64,000 bases of DNA, from positions 2,232,001 to 2,296,000 of the forward strand of contig OZ255620.1 in assembly GCA_965276665.1 (NCBI GenBank). Reading direction: 5' to 3'. The notes beneath the pieces were generated by a model, which was not told the DNA's origin, did no database searches, and was given only the letters and a program-made list of their open reading frames with translations. The DNA comes from CAWGJC01 sp965276665 (lineage in GTDB: Bacteria; Pseudomonadota; Alphaproteobacteria; Acetobacterales; Acetobacteraceae). This document shows positions 9,245-17,124 of this stretch, piece by piece. Made by a program: the position numbers and the translations under genes. Within the stretch, counting starts at the first letter, position 1; the number at the start of each line of letters is the position of its first letter.

Positions 9245-10025
9245 GGCGACGAGCCGGGCGATCCTCGCCGCGCGCTCGGCGCGAATGTGCCGCTTCGCCA
9301 TGCTCTACGCAAGCCGCTACGCCAGGCGGCATTTCCACGCCGTCCGGCTGCTGCGCGGCAGCCTCGCCACCCTGCCGCCCGGGCCGCTGCTGGTTTGCTC
9401 GAACCACCCCTCCTGGTGGGATCCGCTGATATTCGCCGTGCTGACCGGAACGGTATTCGACGGGAGGCCGGGCTGGGGCCCGATGGAACGCGCCTCGCTC
9501 GGCCGCTACGGCGTGCTGCGCCGGCTCGGCGCGTTCGGCATCGATCCCGACACCAGAGCCGGCGCGCAGCGTTTTCTGGAGGTCGGGCGGGACGTGCTCG
9601 ATCGGACGGACGGCATGTTCTGGGTCACCGCGCAGGGCCGCTTCACCGATATCCGTACCCGCCCGCTGCTGCTGCAGCCGGGCAGCGCCCATCTGGCGCG
9701 CCGGGCCGGACCCGGCGCCGTTCTGCCGCTCGCGCTCGAATACCCGTTCTGGAACGAGCGCGCGCCCGAGGCGCTGCTCGCCTTCGGCGCGCCCCTGCCC
9801 TTCGACCCTGCCCGGAGCGTCGCAGACTGGCAGGCCCTGCTGACGGAGCGGCTGACCGCGACGATGGACGGGCTGGCGACCGCGGTCGCGCGCCGCGATG
9901 TCGGGCAGTTCACCACGCTCGTCGCCGGACGCACTGGCATCGGCGGCGTCTACGATATCTGGCGGCGCCTTTGCGCGAGCTGGCGCGGCGAGAAGATCAC
10001 CCTTGCCCATGGAGAACCGGGATAG
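9234..10025 (+). CDS. PlsC-like acyltransferase of the carotenoid operon
   Basis: A 263-residue lysophospholipid acyltransferase-like protein. The catalytic H-x4-D motif is NHPSWWD at residues 57-63. A second conserved block is near VLPLALEYPFWNERAPE, about 162-178. The GTG start at 9234 overlaps the end of the preceding gene by 11 bases, which fits the coupled layout. In staphyloxanthin-type pathways an acyltransferase esterifies the sugar of the glycosylated carotenoid acid, and this gene occupies the equivalent place beside a glycosyltransferase. The actual acyl donor and acceptor are not determined by the sequence. Confidence 0.82.
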   Translation: MPPEATSRAILAARSARMCRFAMLYASRYARRHFHAVRLLRGSLATLPPGPLLVCSNHPSWWDPLIFAVLTGTVFDGRPGWGPMERASLGRYGVLRRLGAFGIDPDTRAGAQRFLEVGRDVLDRTDGMFWVTAQGRFTDIRTRPLLLQPGSAHLARRAGPGAVLPLALEYPFWNERAPEALLAFGAPLPFDPARSVADWQALLTERLTATMDGLATAVARRDVGQFTTLVAGRTGIGGVYDIWRRLCASWRGEKITLAHGEPG

Positions 10026-10028
10026 GCG

Positions 10029-11150
10029 ATGCTGACCGTTGTCGTCGTGCTGTGCTGCTGGCTCGGCCTGCTGGCCGGGCTGCTGACGATCTGGAACTTG
10101 CTGCTGTTCCGTGTGCCGCCGCCGGTGTCCGGCGCCGCGCCGCTCGCGGTCTCGGTGATCGTGCCGGCGCGCAACGAGGAGGCGGCGATCCTGCCCTGTA
10201 TCGAGGCCTTGCTGCAGAGCCGCGACGTGGCGCTCGAGCTCATCGTCGTCGATGACAATTCCTCGGATCGCACCGCATCCCTCGTGCAATCCCGCGCCGA
10301 GCATGAACCCCGTCTGCGCCTGTTGCGGGCACCGCCGCTGCGGCCGGGCTGGTCGGGCAAGATGAATGGCTGCGCCGCGGGTGCCGCGGCGGCGGCGCAT
10401 CCGATCCTGCTCTTCCTCGACGTGGATGTACACATGCGGCCTGACGGCGTGGCGCGGATGGCCGGCTGGCTGCGCGACGGCGATCTCGCGCTCGGCTCCG
10501 CCTTCCCGCGCGAGCGGGCGGAGACGTTCGGCGAGCAGCTGCTGATCCCGCTGATCCACACGATGCTGCTCGGCTACCTGCCGATATTTCTCGCGCGCCG
10601 CAGCGAGAGTCCGAGCTTCGGGGCCGGGTGCGGACAGATCTTCGTGGCCGACGCCGCGCTCTACCGTTTCGCCGGGGGACATGGCCTCGTCCGCGGCACA
10701 TGGCATGACGGCGTGATGCTGCCGCGGGCGTTTCGTCGGTGCGGGCTGCGCACCGATATCTGCGACGCGACGCCGATCGCCGCGTGCCGGATGTATGAGG
10801 GGTTTCTGGCCACCTGGCGCGGGCTCGGGAAGAACGCCAATGAGGGGATGGCGACCAAGGGCGGACTCCCGGTCTGGAGCGTGCTGCTCCTCGGCGGCCA
10901 GGTGATGCCGTTCGTGCTGCTGCTGGCGGCGATGCGCGGGCTTCTGCCGTGGGATCTGCCGGCGGCCTCGGTCGCGGCGCTCCTCCTCTCCCACATCGCT
11001 TCCGGCATCCGGTTCCGCCAGGGCGCCCCCGGCATATTGCTTCAGCCGGTCGGAATGGTGATCCTGCTGGCGATCCAATGGAGCGCCCTGATCGGCCGCA
11101 TGCGGGGGCGGCAGCCGGTCTGGCGGGGGCGCAGCCAGGTCGCCTCGTGA
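10029..11150 (+). CDS. crtQ: Membrane glycosyltransferase family 2, CrtQ-like
   Basis: A 373-residue inverting GT2 enzyme anchored in the membrane. An N-terminal hydrophobic segment (residues 1-27) is followed by the GT-A fold with VIVPARNEE at 43-51, DDNSSD at 75-80 and the metal-binding DVD at 131-133. There are further hydrophobic segments near the C-terminus, about 288-360. CrtQ glycosylates the carboxyl group of a C30 carotenoid acid in staphyloxanthin synthesis, and this protein has the same architecture and gene neighbours. It begins three bases after the acyltransferase stop. A hopanoid or other lipid glycosyltransferase (HpnB-like proteins are close relatives) is the main alternative. 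Confidence 0.8.
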   Translation: MLTVVVVLCCWLGLLAGLLTIWNLLLFRVPPPVSGAAPLAVSVIVPARNEEAAILPCIEALLQSRDVALELIVVDDNSSDRTASLVQSRAEHEPRLRLLRAPPLRPGWSGKMNGCAAGAAAAAHPILLFLDVDVHMRPDGVARMAGWLRDGDLALGSAFPRERAETFGEQLLIPLIHTMLLGYLPIFLARRSESPSFGAGCGQIFVADAALYRFAGGHGLVRGTWHDGVMLPRAFRRCGLRTDICDATPIAACRMYEGFLATWRGLGKNANEGMATKGGLPVWSVLLLGGQVMPFVLLLAAMRGLLPWDLPAASVAALLLSHIASGIRFRQGAPGILLQPVGMVILLAIQWSALIGRMRGRQPVWRGRSQVAS

Positions 11151-12427
11151 TGGATACGGCGGCGGGTCCCGAACCAGTCGCCGTGGCGGCCCTGGACGCC
11201 GCGCGCGCGGGGCAGCCGGGCTGGGCCGCCACCCCGATCGGGCGCCGCCTTGCCATCGTTCGGCGCCTCCGCGATCGCATCACGCGGGACGCCGCCGCGC
11301 TCGCCGCGGCCGCGTCCCGCCCGCAGGCGAGCGCGGCCGACATCCTGCTCGCCGAGATCCTGCCGCTCGCCGCGGCCTGCCGCTTCCTCGAACGCGAGGC
11401 GGCCGGATTGCTGGCCGAGCGGCGCATCCCGGTGTGGCGACGTCCCGCCTGGCTGCTCGGCACGCAATTGCGGATCGCGCGCCAGCCCTTCGGCCTCGTG
11501 CTGGTGATCGGCCCCGCCAACTACCCGCTTTTTCTGCCCGCGGTGCAGGCGCTCCAGGCGCTGGTGGCGGGCAATGCCGTCGCGCTCAAGCCGGCGATCG
11601 GCTGCGCGGCGCCGCTGCATCGCTTCAGAGATATGCTGATCGAGAGCGGCCTGCCGTCCGCTCTGCTGCCGGTGCTCGAGGACAGCGTGGCCGCGGGTGC
11701 GGCGGCGCTGGCGGCCGGCGGCATCGACAAGGTGATCCTGACCGGGTCGGTCGAGACCGGCCGCTCGGTCGCGGCGACACTCGCGCCGGGCCTGGTGCCG
11801 GCGATCATGGAGCTGTCGGGCGAGGACCCGGTCCTCGTGCTGCCCGGCGCCGATCTGCGGGCCACGATCCGGGCGATCGTCTATGGCGTGTCGCTGAACG
11901 GCGGCGCCACCTGCATCGCGCCGCGCCGCATCATCGCGGTGGGCGCGATTGCCGCCACGCTGTCGCCGCTGCTGCAAGCCGCGCTGCAGGAGGCCGGACG
12001 CGCGGCATTGCCGGTGGTGTCCGTGCCGGACACCGAGGCGGCCATCACGGCCGCAAATCAGGGCGACTTTGCGCTCGGGGCGTCCATTTTCGGCCCGGTC
12101 GAGGCGGCGCGAGCCTGCGCCGCTCAGCTCCGCGCGGGCTGCGCGGTGATCAACGACATGATCGCGCCGACCGCCGATCCCGCCGTGCCGTTCGGCGGCG
12201 CCGGCAGCAGCGGTTACGGCGTCACGCGCGGCGCCGAAGGCCTGCTCGCCTGCACCCGCCCGCGCGCCGTGATCTCCCGCCGGACCCCAAGCCTGCGCCA
12301 TCTGCGCAGGCTAGAGGATAGCCACGCCGACATCGCCGCCGCCGCGGTCCTCGCGCTGCACGGCAAAGGGGCCGCGCGCCTCGGCGGCGTTTGGCGCCTG
12401 CTCCGCGCGGCGCCACGCCGACCGTAG
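11150..12427 (+). CDS. Aldehyde dehydrogenase (carotenoid aldehyde oxidation)
   Basis: A 425-residue NAD(P)-dependent aldehyde dehydrogenase. The catalytic Cys255 lies in GGATCIAP and the general base Glu221 in MELSGEDP, with the expected spacing of about 34 residues. The NAD-binding segment includes VIGPANYPLFLP and LTGSVETGR. The ATG at 11150 shares one base with the glycosyltransferase stop (TGATG). In C30 pathways an aldehyde dehydrogenase converts the terminal carotenoid aldehyde to the carboxylic acid that is then glycosylated. At 425 residues it is shorter than general aldehyde dehydrogenases (about 480-500), mostly at the N-terminus. It is the last gene of the operon and is followed directly by palindromic repeat copy A. 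Confidence 0.88.
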   Translation: MDTAAGPEPVAVAALDAARAGQPGWAATPIGRRLAIVRRLRDRITRDAAALAAAASRPQASAADILLAEILPLAAACRFLEREAAGLLAERRIPVWRRPAWLLGTQLRIARQPFGLVLVIGPANYPLFLPAVQALQALVAGNAVALKPAIGCAAPLHRFRDMLIESGLPSALLPVLEDSVAAGAAALAAGGIDKVILTGSVETGRSVAATLAPGLVPAIMELSGEDPVLVLPGADLRATIRAIVYGVSLNGGATCIAPRRIIAVGAIAATLSPLLQAALQEAGRAALPVVSVPDTEAAITAANQGDFALGASIFGPVEAARACAAQLRAGCAVINDMIAPTADPAVPFGGAGSSGYGVTRGAEGLLACTRPRAVISRRTPSLRHLRRLEDSHADIAAAAVLALHGKGAARLGGVWRLLRAAPRRP

Positions 12428-12450
12428 GTGTTGCGTGATGCCCGAATGTG

Positions 12451-12580
12451 CTAAGAATTTTCGGTTAGGTCGGCACCGGCCCACGCCCCCAGCCGGCCTC
12501 CCATCGGGTGCATACTTTCGTTGGGAGGCCGGTGGGGGCGAGGGCCGGTGTCGACTCCACCGAAGGTGAAAATGCTCTAA
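12451..12580. repeat. Palindromic repeat copy A (about 125-bp MITE-like/terminator-like element)
   Basis: One of three related elements in the window. A near-perfect inverted repeat of about 30 bp (arms about 12471-12502 and 12521-12552) encloses a loop of about 18 nt, reading TCGGGTGCATACTTTCGT. Outer flanks are asymmetric: a short left flank containing ATTTTCGGTTAGGTCGG and a longer right flank ending CCGAAGGTGAAAATGCTCTAA. It fills the gap between the convergent aldehyde dehydrogenase and marR genes, so it may act as a bidirectional terminator. Its right end carries the TAG stop codon of marR. Compared with copy C, the loop is inverted relative to the long flank. Confidence 0.85.
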
Positions 12581-13086
12581 CCCGACGATCCCGCACGCTC
12601 GAACAAATCCTCGAACTTATCCGACGCGATCACGGCCAACGCCCGGCGCAGGGTGGCGGCCTTTTCGGTGCCGTATGCCGCCTCGAAGCGCTGCTGCGCG
12701 CCCTGCCACAGCTTGAAGCTCTCCGCGAGCTTCGCCTCGCCTTTCCGGGTCAAGCGGATGAAGCGGGTGCGGCGGTCATCCTGCCCGGCGAGCACCTCGA
12801 CATAGCCGTCCCGTTCCAGCGGCTTCAGATTATGCGCGAGCGCCGAGCGGTCGAGCACCAGGGCGGCGGCGAGCTCGCCCATGCTCGGCATGCCGGCGCG
12901 GTCGATATGGATCAGGATCGAGCGTTGCGTGGATCGCAGCCCGCTCGGGGCCAGAGCCGCGTCGTAGAGCATCGAGACCCGGCGCGTAGCCTTGCGAAGC
13001 GCGGTGCTGTTGCAGCCCGCCTGCTCACCCGAAGCCGCGTTCGATCGCCGTCCCGTTACCGACCGAGCCGCTTGTGTCCTCGCCAT
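12577..13086 (-). CDS. MarR-family transcriptional regulator
   Basis: A 169-residue winged-helix repressor or activator of the MarR type. The DNA-binding region covers about residues 65-115: STQRSILIHIDRAGMPSMGE, LAAALVLDRSALAHNLKPLE and the wing with GQDDRRTRFIRLT. The first 30 or so residues are a less conserved extension, and the ATG at 13086 is one of several possible starts; the frame remains open much further upstream without protein-like sequence. The gene converges on the carotenoid operon and is separated from it by repeat copy A. That repeat supplies the stop codon, so the extreme C-terminus has probably been remodelled by repeat insertion. Target genes are unknown. Confidence 0.85.
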   Translation of the reverse strand: MARTQAARSVTGRRSNAASGEQAGCNSTALRKATRRVSMLYDAALAPSGLRSTQRSILIHIDRAGMPSMGELAAALVLDRSALAHNLKPLERDGYVEVLAGQDDRRTRFIRLTRKGEAKLAESFKLWQGAQQRFEAAYGTEKAATLRRALAVIASDKFEDLFERAGSSG

Positions 13087-13301
13087 TCTGATGAAAGCCC
13101 CATTGATGACTGTCCGGCGCGGACATCCGACCCGACGCCGCCATCCGGCAGCGCGCGGGATATGTGCAGATGCCGCGTTCTCATCAAGGGCGTCTGAGGC
13201 ACCGCCGGGTTCCCTGCAATCGGCGTGAGGGCGGCAAAACCGCGGAGCGGGCGATAACAGCGCGGCGCTCCGACCGCATTCCTGCCGCCCGGAGCGCGGG
13301 C

Positions 13302-14863
13302 TCAGTCGGTGACGTGGTCGTGCGCGACGGTCAAGGGCTTCAGCGGAGCGCCGCCCGGGCCCGGCGTGCCGAACACCGTGACGCCGCTGATCGCCGTCGT
13401 CTGCAGCCCGGCCCAGGCGTCGAGCTGCTCGCAGAGCGTCGGACGTGGTCCGTCGGCTCCCTTCGCGCAGCGGAGCGACGCAAAGTTCTGCAGGCCCATC
13501 GAGAGCTGCAGCGAGTAATCCGAGGAGTAGAGCTGGGTGTCGCTGAACACCGCGCCGCCCGGGACATTGCCGAAATACATCATCCGCAGGGCCTGCGCGG
13601 TTTCCGGCTGCGCTTGCGAGTTGAGCTTCAGCAGCGTGCCGTTCGCGCCGAACCCGGGCAGGATGGCAACCGCCGGCAAGCCCGCCGTCTGGCGGCAGCC
13701 CATGCACGAGCTTTTCGGATTATCGACCGGCCCGGCCAGCCTTCCGCCGAACCCGAGGTGATCGAAGCTCAGCGGCGCCGTCGCCAGATCCTTCACCGCC
13801 TGACGGTTGATCCACTGTTCCGTCAGCTTGTCATAATTGCACGAGCCGTTGCTGGCGCCGGTGCAGGTCTGCGAATAGGTGACGGTCGGATTGTTTCCCC
13901 ATTGCAGGCCGAGCGGGACCATCCGCTTCCAGGGCGTGTCGCCGGCCATTCTGCCGTCATAGCCGTACGTGCCGAGCAGCCATCCGGTCGGGCTCCGATT
14001 GTCGCGCACCTGGAGATCGATCTGGATCAGACGGACCTTCGCGATCGTCCGCGCGTATTTCGAGATCGGCCCCACATTCCGCTCGCGCGGACTCTTGATC
14101 GTGTAGATATCGGCATCCCAGGTGAACGCGTCCTTGACCGTGGGCAATTCCTGCTCGTTCGCCGTCGAGAACAGGAGCTTCATCACGTAGGCGCCGTCCG
14201 CCATGCTGTTGAGCGCGGTCGGATCGGGGTTCAGCGCGGCCGGGTTCGGATCGTCGGGATGGCAGTAAACCTGGCCGATGCCGAAAGCATAGCGGTCATT
14301 CACGTAGGCGTTCGCCCAGGTATCGACGAAGTCTTGCTGGGCGACGCCGAACGTGTTGCCCTCGGAGTCGAATTCATGCGTCAGGCCGTGGACGAATTCC
14401 CGCCCGTCCGTGCCGGGCCAGTCGGATGCGACCTCGGTGTTCCAGTCCATCCAGGGGAGCTGGTACCATTTGCGGATCTTGTTGTCCTGGACATAGAAAT
14501 GACGCCCGTATTGCCCTCGAGGCCGTAATCGAGAAGGGCCTTCAGATAGGCTTCCGGATCGACCGGCGCGCCGTCCTTGAACGCGATCTTCAGCCAGGGA
14601 TAGTTCTCTTCCGGCGGCAGCTGGCTCGGGTAATCCTGGCTGATCTTGAAGACGCGGCCCTTGTAATCGGCCGGCGGATCGCCGCCCTCTCCTTCGAGAT
14701 AGTAATCCTTGAACGCACCCCGCACGCAGCCTGTCTGCGCTTTCGCGTTGCGGATCGCGTCATCTCCGGCGGCGCGGGCAGCGCCGCTTCCGGCCAGGGC
14801 GCCCAAAAAGGCCAAGCAGGCAGCAAACGCGGGGAGAGAGCTCCCGCGAGACCGTCGGATCAT
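13302..14863 (-). pseudogene. Frameshifted gene for an exported protein with a CxxCR motif, function unknown
   Basis: Two adjacent leftward reading frames join into one protein of about 520 residues. The 5' part begins MIRRSRGSSLPAFAACLAFL, a signal peptide, with a GGGGGA ribosome site upstream of the ATG at 14863. It runs to LLDYGLEGNTG near 14496. The next frame then continues seamlessly with RHFYVQDNKIRKWYQLPWMD and runs to the stop at 13302. The total length is one base short of a multiple of three, so a single-base deletion (real, or a sequencing error) explains the break. The second half holds SSCMGCRQTAG, which looks like a haem c attachment site in which the usual His is Arg. Substrate and partners are unknown; I do not recognise the family with certainty. 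Confidence 0.72.
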
Positions 14864-15015
14864 CAGATTTCCCCCGGGAGACGTTGCCAGACCAGCGAAT
14901 GTAGCTGAGCTTGTTACGTCTGCGACGGGCTTGGCAAGCGCCGATCCGCGGTCGGGCATTTATCCGGCGGGTTGTTACTTCAACGCAACTTCTTTGGGGG
15001 CCGGGGATCCTGCCC

Positions 15016-17124
15016 CTACGCCGCCAACGCGATCAGGCGCTCCACCGCCGCGCGGTCGCCGAGCAGGGCGGCCTTCTCCGCCGGCGTGAGCACGGCGCGC
15101 AGCGCGCCGACCGAGCCTGCCTCGTCGAGCTTCACCCGGGCGACGAGAAGCGGCACGTCGATCGGGTCGCCCGGACGCCGTGGCGGCGGCAGCATCACGA
15201 AATGGCGGTCGCGGAGCATCGGATCGGCGCGGAGGCGGGTGATCGCGTCCTCCGGCGGCGTATCGAGCTCGCGCGCCATGGCCTGCGCGCGCAGCACGAT
15301 CGGTGGCGGCGCGTGCTCCTCGACGATCCGCAGCAGGCCGAGCCGGCGCAGCGCCTGCCCGAGGCCGCGGCTCGCGGTCAACGCGGCGAGCGGCACGGCG
15401 AGCAGCAGTCCGAGCAGCACCGGCGTCATCCACAGGAACAGGGCCGGGCTCACGGCAAAGGCGATCGTCGCCAGCACGAGACCGAACAGCGTGTGGCGGC
15501 GATAGCTCCGCCATACCAGGCGGAGCGGGATGCGGCCGTCTTCCCGCCGCTGCGCGTTCCAGCCCGAATCGCGGCCGAACAGGATCTCCACAACCGCCTG
15601 CGTCTGGATCAGCATCGCGATCGGCGCGATCAGCCCGCCGATCAGCGTCTCGATCAGCACGCTCAGCGTCGCGCGGGCGAAGCCGCCGCAGCCGCGCCGG
15701 AGCGCCCCGTCGAACAGCAGCGCGATCAGCGCCAGCAGTTTCGGCGCGAGCAGCACCGCCATCGTGCCGAGGAATACGTATTTCGCCAGCACCGGATCGA
15801 CCTGCGGCCAGCGCGGAAACAGCGATTTCTCCGCGCCGAAATAAGCCGGCACCACGAAGCGCGATTGCAGCGAGATCAGCACGCCGGCGAGCAGGAAGAG
15901 CAGCCAGAGCGGCGAGGTGACGTAGGAGCCGATCCCCATCAGCAGATGCAGCCGGCTCACCCAGTGCAGTCCGCGCGCCGGCAGCACGCCGATATGCTGG
16001 AGATTGCCCTGGCACCACCGGCGGTCGCGGATCGCGAGATCGGTGAGCGAGGGCGGGCTTTCCTCGAACGATCCGCCGAGCGCCGGAACCATGTGGATGC
16101 CCCAGCCGGCCCGGCGCATCAGCGCCGCCTCGACGAAATCATGGCTCAGGATATGGCCGCCGAACGGCCGCCTGCCGCGCAGATGCGGCAGCCCGGCGGC
16201 ATCGGCGAAGGCCGCCGTGCGGATGATCGCGTTATGGCCCCAGTAATTCCCGTCCGCACCGTGCCACCAGGCGATCCCCTGCGCGATCAGCGGCCCGTAC
16301 ACCCGTCCGGCGAATTGCTGCATGCGGGCGAACAGCGTGGCGCCGTTGATGATCACCGGCAGCGTCTGGATCAGCGCGACATCCGCGTGATTCTCCATGG
16401 CGGACGCCAGGCGGATCACCGCCGCACCCTCCATCACGCTGTCGGCATCGAGAATGAGCATCTGCGGATAGGCGCCCCCCCAGCGGGTGACCCAGTCGGC
16501 GATATTGCCGGATTTGCGGTCGGTGTTGCGCGCGCGGCGGCGGTAGAAAACCCGGCCGCCATCACCGGTGCGCGCAAGGAGCGCCAGGAACGCCGCCTCC
16601 TCCGCGATCCAGATATCGGGGTCTGTGGTGTCGCTCAGGATGAAGAAATCAAACATCGCGGCCTGGGCGGCGGCGGCGATCGACTCCGCGATCGCCTGCA
16701 CCGCGGCGAACACCCGCGCCGGATCCTCATTGTAGGTCGGCATCAACAGCGCGGTGCGCACGCGGGGCGTCGGCAAGGGTCCACCGCGCGTGATGCCGAG
16801 CCCGAACCCGCCACCGGCGAGGCTTGCCGCGAACCCGGCCAGCGCGCTGGTGAAGGCGAGCGCGATCCAGGCGAACAGCACCACGAACAGCAGAAGCACG
16901 ACGATGCCGAGGATACTCGGGCCATTGCCGTTCAGCACGAAATACATCTCGCGCGCGCCGGCCAAGGTCAGCGCGACGGCGCCGCCGATCACCAGCAGCC
17001 GGCGGAGTCCCATCGCGGGTGGCGCGCTCGCCGGCGCGCCATGCCGGTCCGGCCTCGCCCGCAGCGATTGCACGGGCATCGCGAGCGGCGATTCCGCCGG
17101 CAGGGCGGCAAAACTGTCGCTCAC
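15016..17124 (-). CDS. opgH: Glucan biosynthesis glucosyltransferase OpgH (MdoH)
   Basis: A 702-residue inner-membrane glucosyltransferase that builds the beta-glucan backbone of osmoregulated periplasmic glucans. Hydrophobic segments follow residue 30 (LLVIGGAVALTLAG and ILGIVVLLLFVVLFAWIAL), and more lie in the C-terminal half. The catalytic GT2 core includes LLMPTYNEDP, LILDADSVM and the acceptor motif RRWCQGNLQH. The GTG at 17124 was chosen because it overlaps the opgG stop (GTGA), the usual coupled layout for opgGH; the longer open frame upstream lies within opgG. E. coli OpgH is larger (about 850 residues), and the difference is mainly in the N-terminal cytoplasmic part. Confidence 0.93.
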   Translation of the reverse strand: MSDSFAALPAESPLAMPVQSLRARPDRHGAPASAPPAMGLRRLLVIGGAVALTLAGAREMYFVLNGNGPSILGIVVLLLFVVLFAWIALAFTSALAGFAASLAGGGFGLGITRGGPLPTPRVRTALLMPTYNEDPARVFAAVQAIAESIAAAAQAAMFDFFILSDTTDPDIWIAEEAAFLALLARTGDGGRVFYRRRARNTDRKSGNIADWVTRWGGAYPQMLILDADSVMEGAAVIRLASAMENHADVALIQTLPVIINGATLFARMQQFAGRVYGPLIAQGIAWWHGADGNYWGHNAIIRTAAFADAAGLPHLRGRRPFGGHILSHDFVEAALMRRAGWGIHMVPALGGSFEESPPSLTDLAIRDRRWCQGNLQHIGVLPARGLHWVSRLHLLMGIGSYVTSPLWLLFLLAGVLISLQSRFVVPAYFGAEKSLFPRWPQVDPVLAKYVFLGTMAVLLAPKLLALIALLFDGALRRGCGGFARATLSVLIETLIGGLIAPIAMLIQTQAVVEILFGRDSGWNAQRREDGRIPLRLVWRSYRRHTLFGLVLATIAFAVSPALFLWMTPVLLGLLLAVPLAALTASRGLGQALRRLGLLRIVEEHAPPPIVLRAQAMARELDTPPEDAITRLRADPMLRDRHFVMLPPPRRPGDPIDVPLLVARVKLDEAGSVGALRAVLTPAEKAALLGDRAAVERLIALAA

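Noticed and set aside
12577..13707. 376-residue version of the MarR regulator using upstream open frame
   Set aside because: The first about 200 residues have no protein-like pattern, overlap the frameshifted exported gene on the same strand, and give an implausible MarR length.
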